NCBI GenBank assembly: GCA_002372465.1
Contig: DFGW01000204.1
Coordinates: forward strand, 1 to 11,071
Direction: 5' to 3'
Source: Butyrivibrio sp. UBA3740
GTDB lineage: Bacteria; Bacillota; Clostridia; Lachnospirales; Lachnospiraceae
DNA: 11,071 nt
Below the pieces are notes generated by a model, which saw only the letters and a program-made list of their open reading frames with translations, searched no databases and had not been told where the DNA came from. A program made the position numbers and the translations under genes. Each line of letters begins with the position of its first letter. Within the stretch, counting starts at the first letter, position 1. This document shows positions 1-6,020 of the stretch, in pieces.

Positions 1-439
1 CTGGAAGCAGACAGATGGAAAAGTTGATATCTTTGTAGCAGGTGTAGGTACCGGCGGAACAGTAACCGGTGTTGGTGAGTACCTCAAGGAGCAGAACCCT
101 AATGTTAAGGTAGTAGCAGTTGAGCCTGCAACAAGCCCTGTCCTTTCTAAGGGTACAGCAGGAGCTCATAAGATCCAGGGAATCGGTGCAGGCTTTGTTC
201 CTGACACACTGAACACAAAAATCTACGACGAAGTAATTGCAATAGAGAACGATGATGCTTTTGCAGAGGGAAAGAAGTTTGCAGTTTCAGAGGGAATCCT
301 TGTTGGTATCTCATCAGGCGCAGCACTGAAGGCAGCAACAATCCTTGCAGCAAGAGAAGAGAATAAGGGTAAGAACATCGTTGTTCTTCTTCCTGATTCA
401 GGAGACAGATATCTCTCAACACCTCTCTTTGCTGATTGA
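1..439 (+). CDS. cysK: Cysteine synthase (O-acetylserine sulfhydrylase), 3' part only
   Basis: PLP enzyme that makes L-cysteine from O-acetylserine and sulfide in the cytoplasm. Only the C-terminal 145 residues are in the window; the reading frame enters at base 2 and stops at TGA 437-439. Visible family marks are the glycine-rich PLP-phosphate loop [10 protein letters not shown] near the left edge, the segment GISSGAAL that follows the second domain, and the C-terminal signature [10 protein letters not shown], all typical of CysK/CysM. The catalytic lysine lies upstream of the window, so activity cannot be confirmed here. The YLST ending favours CysK over cystathionine beta-synthase, which would normally be longer. 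Codons are of the highly expressed type. It is followed by a 151-nt gap and a C-S lyase gene on the same strand; no U-tract terminator separates them, so readthrough is likely. Confidence 0.93.
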   Translation, partial: WKQTDGKVDIFVAGVGTGGTVTGVGEYLKEQNPNVKVVAVEPATSPVLSKGTAGAHKIQGIGAGFVPDTLNTKIYDEVIAIENDDAFAEGKKFAVSEGILVGISSGAALKAATILAAREENKGKNIVVLLPDSGDRYLSTPLFAD

Positions 440-488
440 TAACTAAAGCCATAAGAAGTTTCATTTTCATCATATCCTACCTATAAGG

Positions 489-518
489 TTGCTCCATAGC
501 CCATTCGCTGTGGAGCAA
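489..518 (+). promoter_or_regulatory. Strong hairpin in the cysK-malY gap
   Basis: Bases 489-500 pair with 507-518 as a 12-bp stem (one G-U pair) closing a 6-nt loop, starting TTGCTCCATAGC. It lacks a proper U-tract (only TTATC follows), so it is not a standard intrinsic terminator. It may be a 3' end stabiliser for cysK mRNA, a processing site, or part of an attenuator, because its left arm TTGCTCC could also pair with a second GGAGCAA at 552-558. The rest of the 440-590 gap shows only a TATAAG at 482-487 without a convincing -35, so I do not call a promoter there. Confidence 0.6.
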
Positions 519-532
519 TTATCATGTTTGCA

Positions 533-561
533 GGATTGCAAGAGCGTAACCGGAGCAATCC
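533..561 (+). promoter_or_regulatory. Second, weaker stem-loop upstream of malY
   Basis: GGATTGC (533-539) pairs with GCAATCC (555-561), 7 bp around a 15-nt loop. It ends 18 nt before the malY Shine-Dalgarno GGAGG (579-583). The right arm overlaps the copy of GGAGCAA (552-558) that could alternatively pair with 489-495, so the two structures would exclude that long-range pairing. Function is unknown and chance pairing is possible. Confidence 0.35.
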
Positions 562-590
562 GTGGTATCATCAAGAGTGGAGGCATAATC

Positions 591-1766
591 ATGGGAAAAT
601 ACGACTTTGACATAATACACGACAGAAAAAATACAGACTGCATAAAGTGGGATTTTGGAATGCAGCGAAAGGGCAGGGATGATCTGCTTCCCCTCTGGGT
701 TGCAGACATGGATTTCAAACTCCCTGACGAGGTGCTAAAAGACATCACGGACAGGGTACAGCATGGAATATTTGGGTACACTGATCCCGGAGACAAGTAC
801 AGAAATATAGTCAGGGACTGGTATTCAAGAAGGCACGGGATTAGCTTTGATGGAAAAGACATCGTTGTTACTCCGGGAGTTGTCTATGCCATAGCTCTTG
901 CCATAAGGGCCTTCACAAGACCGGGAGATGCAGTTATCATTCAGCAGCCGGTGTATTATCCTTTTAGCGGAACCATCAAGGCCAATGACAGAAAGGTGGT
1001 CAACAACCAGCTGTTGTTAAAGGATGACCATTATGAGATCGATTTTGATGACTTTGAAAAGAAGATAATAGATAACGATGTAAAGATGTTTCTTCTGTGC
1101 AGTCCGCATAATCCGGTGGGAAGGGTGTGGACGAAAGAGGAGCTTACAAGGCTCGCAGAGATATGCAAAAAGCATGATGTATATGTCTTTGCGGATGAGA
1201 TACATTCGGATTTTGTTTATCCGGGACATAGGCACACATCATTTTTGAGCCTTCCGGAAGAATACACAGGAAAGCTGATCCTCGGAACCTCCAGCAGCAA
1301 GACCTTTAATATGGCAGGTCTCCAGGTATCAAACATCATTATTCCAAACGAGGAAGTGCGTAAAGCCTTTGAAAGAGAAAATGATGCAACAGGATACAGT
1401 CAGCCAAATGCCCTGGGAATGGTAGCCACTATGTCTGTCTATGAAAAGGGTGAAGAGTGGCTGGATGAACTATTAGAGTATCTCCAGGGAAACCTTTCTT
1501 ATGTAAGGGACTTCTTAAAAGAAAAGCTCCCTAAGGTAAAGCTTATAGAACCTGAGGGCACCTACCTTATATGGCTTGATTTCTCAGAAGTAACAAAGGA
1601 TCACAAAGAACTGGAAGACATTATCATCAACAGATCAAAGCTTTGGCTGGACCCGGGAATCATCTTCGGACGGGAAACAGCTCTTTTCGAAAGGATCAAT
1701 ATTGCATGCCCCAGAGCAATACTAAAACAGGCAATGGAGCAGTTATATGAAGGACTGTCACACTAA
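591..1766 (+). CDS. MalY/PatB family PLP-dependent C-S lyase (probable cystathionine beta-lyase)
   Basis: Fold-type I PLP enzyme, 391 residues, the usual length of the MalY/PatB family. Members cleave the C-S bond of cystathionine or cysteine conjugates to give pyruvate, ammonia and a thiol such as homocysteine; some act as aminotransferases. Visible residues are the substrate-side motif PLWVADMDF (34-42), Tyr at 122-123, N174 in SPHNPVGRVW, D202 in FADEIHSDF, the Schiff-base lysine K237 in SSSKTFNMAGLQ, and R375 in CPR for the substrate carboxylate. The ATG at 591 is chosen because GGAGG sits at 579-583 with a 7-nt spacer and the protein then starts MGKYDFD like family members; an in-frame TTG at 489 would start inside a hairpin. 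It follows cysK and ends in its own terminator, so the pair probably forms a cysteine-to-homocysteine unit. Exact substrate is not decided by sequence. Confidence 0.9.
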   Translation: MGKYDFDIIHDRKNTDCIKWDFGMQRKGRDDLLPLWVADMDFKLPDEVLKDITDRVQHGIFGYTDPGDKYRNIVRDWYSRRHGISFDGKDIVVTPGVVYAIALAIRAFTRPGDAVIIQQPVYYPFSGTIKANDRKVVNNQLLLKDDHYEIDFDDFEKKIIDNDVKMFLLCSPHNPVGRVWTKEELTRLAEICKKHDVYVFADEIHSDFVYPGHRHTSFLSLPEEYTGKLILGTSSSKTFNMAGLQVSNIIIPNEEVRKAFERENDATGYSQPNALGMVATMSVYEKGEEWLDELLEYLQGNLSYVRDFLKEKLPKVKLIEPEGTYLIWLDFSEVTKDHKELEDIIINRSKLWLDPGIIFGRETALFERINIACPRAILKQAMEQLYEGLSH

Positions 1767-1784
1767 GTGTGGCGGTCTTTTTTT
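1753..1784 (+). terminator. Intrinsic terminator overlapping the end of malY
   Basis: An 11-bp stem (1753-1763 with 1767-1777, two G-U pairs) is followed by seven T at 1778-1784. The three-base loop 1764-1766 is exactly the TAA stop codon of malY, so the left arm is coding sequence. It closes the cysK-malY unit ahead of the met operon. Confidence 0.88.
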
Positions 1785-1839
1785 ATGTGGTGGACACTGG
1801 AGGCCTTAAGGATTTTTTATATGCAGCCATAAGATTTGT

Positions 1840-1867
1840 TTGATTTTGCTGAAGCGGCGCCTATGTT
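1840..1867 (+). promoter_or_regulatory. Possible sigma-A promoter of the metNIQ operon
   Basis: TTGATT (1840-1845) and TATGTT (1862-1867) are separated by 16 nt, each matching 4 of 6 consensus positions. A promoter is expected here because the upstream gene ends in a terminator, but this match is only moderate. The predicted transcript would begin near 1874 and carry a leader of about 65 nt. Confidence 0.35.
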
Positions 1868-1903
1868 AGTATCTATTCAAGCAAAGGAAATCACTTTTAA
1901 CTA

Positions 1904-1927
1904 CCAGTCCTGCAGCGTTGCAGGTGG
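1904..1927 (+). promoter_or_regulatory. Hairpin abutting the metN Shine-Dalgarno
   Basis: CCTGCA (1909-1914) pairs with TGCAGG (1919-1924) around a GCGT loop. The stem can be prolonged by CCA (1904-1906) with TGG (1925-1927) across a two-base bulge. The right arm runs directly into GGAGGAGG (1927-1934), the Shine-Dalgarno of metN. It could modulate ribosome access; no ligand-binding core known to me (SAM, T-box) is recognisable around it. Confidence 0.4.
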
Positions 1928-1939
1928 GAGGAGGCGGAT

Positions 1940-2989
1940 ATGATAAAGTTTGAAAACATTAACAAGGTCTTTACCCAAAAGAAGAATACAGTCAATGCTC
2001 TTCAGGATATAAACCTTGAGATCGAGACGGGAGATATATTCGGGATCATCGGTTTCTCCGGTGCAGGCAAGAGCACACTTCTTCGAACCATCAATGCTCT
2101 TGAGAAACCCACTTCGGGAAGAGTTGTTGTAGACGGAGATGACATCTACAGCCTTAATGCAAAAGAACTAAGGGCCAAGAGAAAGACCATCGGAATGATC
2201 TTCCAGCAGTTCAATCTCTTAGAGACAAAAACAGTATACGAAAATGTAGCCCTTCCTCTTAAGCTTAAGCACACACCAAAGAAAGAGATAGAGGAAAAGG
2301 TAAACAAGATCCTTAAGTTTGTAGAGCTTGAAGATAAGAAAGATGTCTATCCAAGTAAGCTCTCAGGCGGTCAGAAGCAGAGGATCGGAATTGCAAGAGC
2401 CCTGGCAACGGAGCCTTCAATCCTTCTTAGCGATGAGGCAACAAGTGCACTGGACCCCAAAACTACAGATTCGATATTGGCTCTTTTAAAGAAGATTAAC
2501 AGAGAGCTGAATATCACCATAGTGATCGTCACTCACGAGATGAATGTAATCTCAAGCATCTGCAACCACGTGGCAGTCATGGAAAACGGCCGGATCGTTG
2601 AACAGGGAAATGTAATTGACATCTTCAGTGAGCCACAGGAGGAAATCACAAAGAACTTCGTCAAGACGGTCATCCAGGACGAGGTACCGGAGCTTCTTTT
2701 GAAGAGTGTTTATGAGGACAAGAGAAACTACAAGCTCCTTAGGCTTAAGTTCCTTAGCTCAGACAGCACCGAGTCGGTAATAGCCCAAGTTAATAAAAAG
2801 TTTGATATAGAGACGAATATTCTTTTTGCAAATATCAGTGAGATCCAGGAGAGGATCCTTGGTATACACATCGTACAGATAGTTGGCCCGGATGCTGAGA
2901 TAGCAAGGGCAGAGCAGTACTTCACACTTCACGGTGTGGGTTATAAAGAACTTGACGGAGAAGAAGAGCTTCTCAGGGAGGTGAGTTAA
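1940..2989 (+). CDS. metN: Methionine-type ABC importer ATPase (MetN), first copy
   Basis: ATP-hydrolysing subunit of a MetNIQ-type D-/L-methionine importer, on the cytoplasmic face of the membrane; 349 residues, normal for MetN. Motifs in order: Walker A GFSGAGKST (38-46), Q-loop FQQFNLLE (88-95), ABC signature LSGGQKQR (141-148), Walker B ILLSDEATSALD (161-172) and H-loop H199. Residues from about 265 to 340 form the C-terminal NIL domain that in characterised MetN proteins binds cytoplasmic methionine and shuts transport down, so feedback inhibition is likely if the ligand is methionine. The start is set by GGAGGAGG at 1927-1934. The metI start codon follows the metN stop with no base between, indicating translational coupling. 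A separate, partial MetN copy lies at the right end of the window. Confidence 0.95.
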   Translation: MIKFENINKVFTQKKNTVNALQDINLEIETGDIFGIIGFSGAGKSTLLRTINALEKPTSGRVVVDGDDIYSLNAKELRAKRKTIGMIFQQFNLLETKTVYENVALPLKLKHTPKKEIEEKVNKILKFVELEDKKDVYPSKLSGGQKQRIGIARALATEPSILLSDEATSALDPKTTDSILALLKKINRELNITIVIVTHEMNVISSICNHVAVMENGRIVEQGNVIDIFSEPQEEITKNFVKTVIQDEVPELLLKSVYEDKRNYKLLRLKFLSSDSTESVIAQVNKKFDIETNILFANISEIQERILGIHIVQIVGPDAEIARAEQYFTLHGVGYKELDGEEELLREVS

Positions 2990-3664
2990 ATGGCACAGAT
3001 AGAACAGTTTTTGGGAATCCCAATGGAAAAGATATATACAGCAATTCACGAGACCGTGTACATGGTGAGTGTATCTCTTTTGATCGGAACGGTGCTGGCC
3101 TTCATCATCGGCATAGCCCTGATCTTCACCAAAAAGGGCGGGCTTTATGAGAACAAGGTGATCTACACCCTGATCAATGTGGTGATAAACGTAATTAGAA
3201 GCACACCCTTTGTGGTACTTCTAATCGCAGTGATGCCACTTACAAAGGCCATAATCGGAACAAGGATCGGGCCTACAGCGGCAATCGTACCACTTACGAT
3301 TTTTATTGTACCTCTTTTATCAAGGCTTATTGAAAACTCCCTGCTGGATACAGGAAAGGGCATATATGAGGCAGCCAAATCCATGGGGGCAACACCCTTC
3401 CAGCTGATATTCTACTTCATACTTCCGGAGGCAAAAGGATCATTGATCTTAAGCCTTACAACAGGAATCGTGGGACTTATCGGATCAAGCGCCATGGCAG
3501 GATACATCGGAGGAGGCGGAATCGGAAGTCTGGTTCTCAACTACGGCTACAACAGATTCAACTTTGAGCTCATGTACAGCCTTGTAGTATTTCTTATCAT
3601 CATAACCCAGGTAATACAGAGCCTTGGAAGCAACCTTGCCATAAAGGCAAGAGTAAGCCAGTAA
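2990..3664 (+). CDS. metI: Methionine-type ABC importer permease (MetI)
   Basis: Membrane subunit of the importer encoded with metN, 224 residues, the usual MetI length. About five hydrophobic segments are visible (roughly 25-47, 58-89, 96-118, 154-183 and 193-213). The cytoplasmic EAA loop that docks on the ATPase is seen as EAAKSMGATPFQ (127-138). ATG 2990-2992 follows the metN stop TAA 2987-2989 directly; its Shine-Dalgarno GGGAGGTGAG lies inside the last codons of metN. A 64-nt gap with a GGAGG before the next gene leads to the lipoprotein. Many ATA isoleucine codons are used, unlike the following metQ, consistent with a lower required protein dose. Confidence 0.94.
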   Translation: MAQIEQFLGIPMEKIYTAIHETVYMVSVSLLIGTVLAFIIGIALIFTKKGGLYENKVIYTLINVVINVIRSTPFVVLLIAVMPLTKAIIGTRIGPTAAIVPLTIFIVPLLSRLIENSLLDTGKGIYEAAKSMGATPFQLIFYFILPEAKGSLILSLTTGIVGLIGSSAMAGYIGGGGIGSLVLNYGYNRFNFELMYSLVVFLIIITQVIQSLGSNLAIKARVSQ

Positions 3665-3728
3665 CATTTAAAGCGGAGCAAAGCGTAATGCGCTCGGAAT
3701 ATATTTTTGAACAACGGAGGAGAGAAAA

Positions 3729-4589
3729 ATGAAAAAATTAACAGGTGGACTTAAGAAAATCACAGCAGTTGCGCTGGTTGGAGCAATGACAGTTATGACA
3801 CTTACAGGATGCGGAGCAGGAGCAACAGCAAGTGCAAGCGCTGCAAATGACAAGAAGGATATTGTCTATGCCAAGGGCGTTGGTCCTTACACAGAGCTCT
3901 TTGAAGATGCTATCATTCCTATCCTTGAGAAGAAGGGTTACAGCTTTACAGTAACTGAGCTTGATCTTAATCAGGCAGATGCAGCCATCACAGCAGGTGA
4001 TGCAGACGTATCGGTTGAACAGCACTCGGCATTCATGAAGGCATATAACGAGCAGTCAGGCGGAAATCTTGTGGCTCTTTCAAAGATCCCTACAGTACCT
4101 GCGTCAGTTTTCTCAGAAAAGCACGCTTCTCTTGATGAGATTGGCCAGGGCCAGGTAATTGCAATCCCTCAGGATGCAGGTAACCAGGCAAGAGCATTTG
4201 TAATGCTCCAGGATCTTGGCTGGATCAAGCTTAAGGAAGGCACAAACTTTGCTACAGCTTCAGCAGAGGATGTTGAGGAGAACCCTCTTAATCTTGAATT
4301 CTATGAGCTTCAGACAACCTACATCGCCACAAGTCTTTCAGATTTTGACTACGGCGTTATCACAGGAAGTATCGTTTACAACGCAGGTATCGATCCTTCA
4401 ACAGCTCTTTTCAATGAGAATCTCTCAGAGGATTTCTGGCTCCAGGTTGTAGTTAACGCAGACAATGCCAATACCCAGTGGGCAAAAGACATTGTGGCTG
4501 CATATCAGTCAGAAGAGTTCCTTAGCTGGATCAAGGAGAACAACGGACCTAAGTACAACGAACTGTGGTCAATTCCCACCTACAACTAA
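3729..4589 (+). CDS. metQ: MetQ-like (NlpA family) lipoprotein with altered ligand site
   Basis: Solute-binding lipoprotein of the operon's importer, 286 residues. A signal peptide with positive start (MKKLTGGLKK), hydrophobic core and lipobox LTGC gives a lipidated C28 anchored outside the membrane; residues 29-43 are an Ala/Ser-rich linker. The body aligns by eye with NlpA/MetQ proteins, but the usual ligand motifs differ. The family's PNDPxN stretch reads PQDAGNQAR (147-155), the ING-NYA stretch reads ITGSIV (211-216), and the later asparagine before the VV strand is replaced by tryptophan (W237). The arginine (R155) and a histidine in EQHSAF (97-102) remain. Methionine-holding asparagines therefore appear lost, so the ligand may be a methionine derivative or another amino acid. 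GGAGG at 3716-3720 sets the start. No ATA isoleucine codon is used, a sign of high expression. Confidence 0.88.
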   Translation: MKKLTGGLKKITAVALVGAMTVMTLTGCGAGATASASAANDKKDIVYAKGVGPYTELFEDAIIPILEKKGYSFTVTELDLNQADAAITAGDADVSVEQHSAFMKAYNEQSGGNLVALSKIPTVPASVFSEKHASLDEIGQGQVIAIPQDAGNQARAFVMLQDLGWIKLKEGTNFATASAEDVEENPLNLEFYELQTTYIATSLSDFDYGVITGSIVYNAGIDPSTALFNENLSEDFWLQVVVNADNANTQWAKDIVAAYQSEEFLSWIKENNGPKYNELWSIPTYN

Positions 4590-4595
4590 GTTGTA
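4581..4595 (+). other. Small hairpin with the metQ stop codon in its loop
   Basis: TACAAC (4581-4586) pairs with GTTGTA (4590-4595), and the three-base loop is the TAA stop codon of the first metQ. There is no U-tract, so this is not a terminator. An alternative pairing of 4589-4593 with 4599-4603 would exclude it. It mirrors the arrangement at the malY terminator. Confidence 0.4.
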
Positions 4596-4603
4596 AAGCA
4601 ACT

Positions 4604-4628
4604 GAAGCTCGCATCTGATGCGGGCTTC
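4604..4628 (+). other. Intercistronic hairpin between metQ and the amidohydrolase
   Basis: GAAGCTCGCA (4604-4613) pairs with TGCGGGCTTC (4619-4628), 10 bp with one G-U pair and a short loop. The following bases are AAATATAAAG, so a U-tract is missing and transcription probably continues. Such hairpins after binding-protein genes commonly protect the upstream mRNA from 3' decay and let the lipoprotein be made in excess; that role is inferred here. Confidence 0.55.
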
Positions 4629-4662
4629 AAATATAAAGAGACTAGAAAGCGGAGGCCGAAAC

Positions 4663-5994
4663 ATGGATGCCATAGAGAAAAGAATAATAGAGATCATTGA
4701 TTCACATAAAGATGAACTTATAGATTTTGCAAGAGACGTATATGATCACGCAGAGCTTGGTTACAAGGAATTCAGGACTGCTGAAAAGTTTGCAGCCCTG
4801 ACTAAAGGCCTTGGGCTTGAGGTTACGGAAGGTCATGCTGTAACAGGCGTAAAGGCATATTTGAATCAGGATAAAAAGGATAACGTGAGTCTTGCACTTA
4901 TTGGAGAGTTGGATGCCTTAAGGATCCCGAAGCATCCGCATTTTAATAAAGAGACCCAGGGAGCTCACTGCTGCGGACATCACGCCCAGCTCACCGGAAT
5001 CGCAGGAGCTGCCATTGCTCTATCAGACCCTGAGATAGCAAAGGCCTTAGATGGACAGGTGGTGTTCTTTGCAGTACCCGCAGAGGAGTACGGCGAGGTT
5101 GAATTTAAGAATAAGCTTAAGGACGAGGGCAAGATAAAGTACGGCGGCGGAAAGTGCGAGCTAATAAGGATAGGGGCCTTTGATGATATAGACCTTTCCA
5201 TTGCCCATCACAGCAACAACAGTGAAAAGATAACCTTCAGTCAAAGGACAAATAACGGCTTTGTCAGCAAGGTCATCAAGGTGCATGGAAAATCAGCTCA
5301 TGCAGCTGCTGCACCGGAGGAGGGAATCAATGCACTTAATGCTGCGTCTCTTGGCCTGGCAGCTCTTGGCTATCACAGAGAGACCTTTAAGGATACAGAT
5401 CACGTAAGGATCCACCCAATACTTACAAGAGGCGGAGACCTGGTAAATGTTATTCCCGAGGAGGCAGTTGTGGAGACCCTTGTAAGGGCAGGAAATGCAG
5501 AGGCGATAATTGATGCAGCCAAAAAGACTGACAGAGCCTTCTTTGCAGGAGGCGCAGCCCTGGGAGCTACCGTGGAGATAGAGACAATGCCTGGATATCT
5601 GCCTACCCTACCAACTCCTCCTCATGAAGAACTTGTTGAGGCAGCTAAGGTGGCGGCAGGTGATAAGTATGAAGTAGAAGTGGAAGATGATGCAGGAAAG
5701 TTCAGCGGCGAATCAACGGACGTTGGAGATGTGCAGCATATTCAGCCGGTATACTGCTTCGGAACAGGTGGAATCAAGGGGAGATTCCACGGTGATGACT
5801 TTGACGTGGTTGATGAGGAACTGGCATATATCGAGACAGCCAAGGTATTTGCTCTTGGAACCTACAGGTTCCTTAGGGAAAATGCAAAGGTAGCCAAAAA
5901 GGTCGTTGAGGACTATCAGCCAAAATACACTAAAGATGAATATGTAAAGCTTCTGGATTCCTTTATAAAGACTGAGATTAAGGAATTTGAATAA
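4663..5994 (+). CDS. M20 family metal-dependent amidohydrolase (AbgB/M20D-like)
   Basis: Cytoplasmic two-metal amidohydrolase, 443 residues, with no signal peptide. It resembles the aminoacylase / p-aminobenzoyl-glutamate hydrolase branch. Likely metal-site elements are GELDAL (81-86), C104 and H106 in HCCGHHAQ (102-109), the glutamates E141-E142 in PAEE with E142 the likely base or ligand, His at 182-183 in IAHHSN, and H376 in GRFHGDDF. The dimerisation domain spans about 193-310. Such enzymes remove acyl or aroyl groups from amino acids; related aminoacylases act on N-acetylated S-substituted cysteines in Bacillus sulfur clusters. Placed between an importer and a C-S enzyme, it may release a sulfur amino acid from an N-acylated import, which is inference. 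ATG 4663 is chosen because GGAGG at 4651-4655 precedes it by 7 nt; the upstream ATG at 4618 lies in a hairpin arm. Confidence 0.87.
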   Translation: MDAIEKRIIEIIDSHKDELIDFARDVYDHAELGYKEFRTAEKFAALTKGLGLEVTEGHAVTGVKAYLNQDKKDNVSLALIGELDALRIPKHPHFNKETQGAHCCGHHAQLTGIAGAAIALSDPEIAKALDGQVVFFAVPAEEYGEVEFKNKLKDEGKIKYGGGKCELIRIGAFDDIDLSIAHHSNNSEKITFSQRTNNGFVSKVIKVHGKSAHAAAAPEEGINALNAASLGLAALGYHRETFKDTDHVRIHPILTRGGDLVNVIPEEAVVETLVRAGNAEAIIDAAKKTDRAFFAGGAALGATVEIETMPGYLPTLPTPPHEELVEAAKVAAGDKYEVEVEDDAGKFSGESTDVGDVQHIQPVYCFGTGGIKGRFHGDDFDVVDEELAYIETAKVFALGTYRFLRENAKVAKKVVEDYQPKYTKDEYVKLLDSFIKTEIKEFE

Positions 5995-6020
5995 TAAAAT
6001 GATGGGCAGGAGATGATGAA

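Noticed and set aside
489..518. Hairpin as the intrinsic terminator of cysK
   Set aside because: The stem is good, but only two T followed by ATC come after it; kept as a structured element, not a terminator.
566..583. Stretch TATCATCAAGAGTGGAGG resembling the 5' core of a SAM-I riboswitch
   Set aside because: The start codon follows only 8 nt later, so there is no room for the rest of the aptamer; the GGAGG is the malY Shine-Dalgarno.
489..590. In-frame TTG at 489 as a longer start for the malY product
   Set aside because: It lies at the base of a 12-bp hairpin, has no ribosome binding site, and the added residues do not look like the family; ATG 591 has GGAGG at ideal distance.
3676..3695. 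GAGC...GCTC and AGCG...CGCT pairings in the metI-metQ gap
   Set aside because: Stems of only 4 bp that exclude each other; no U-tract and nothing to distinguish them from chance.
4618..4662. Upstream ATG at 4618 for the M20 gene
   Set aside because: It falls in the loop and right arm of a 10-bp hairpin without a ribosome binding site; ATG 4663 has GGAGG 7 nt upstream.
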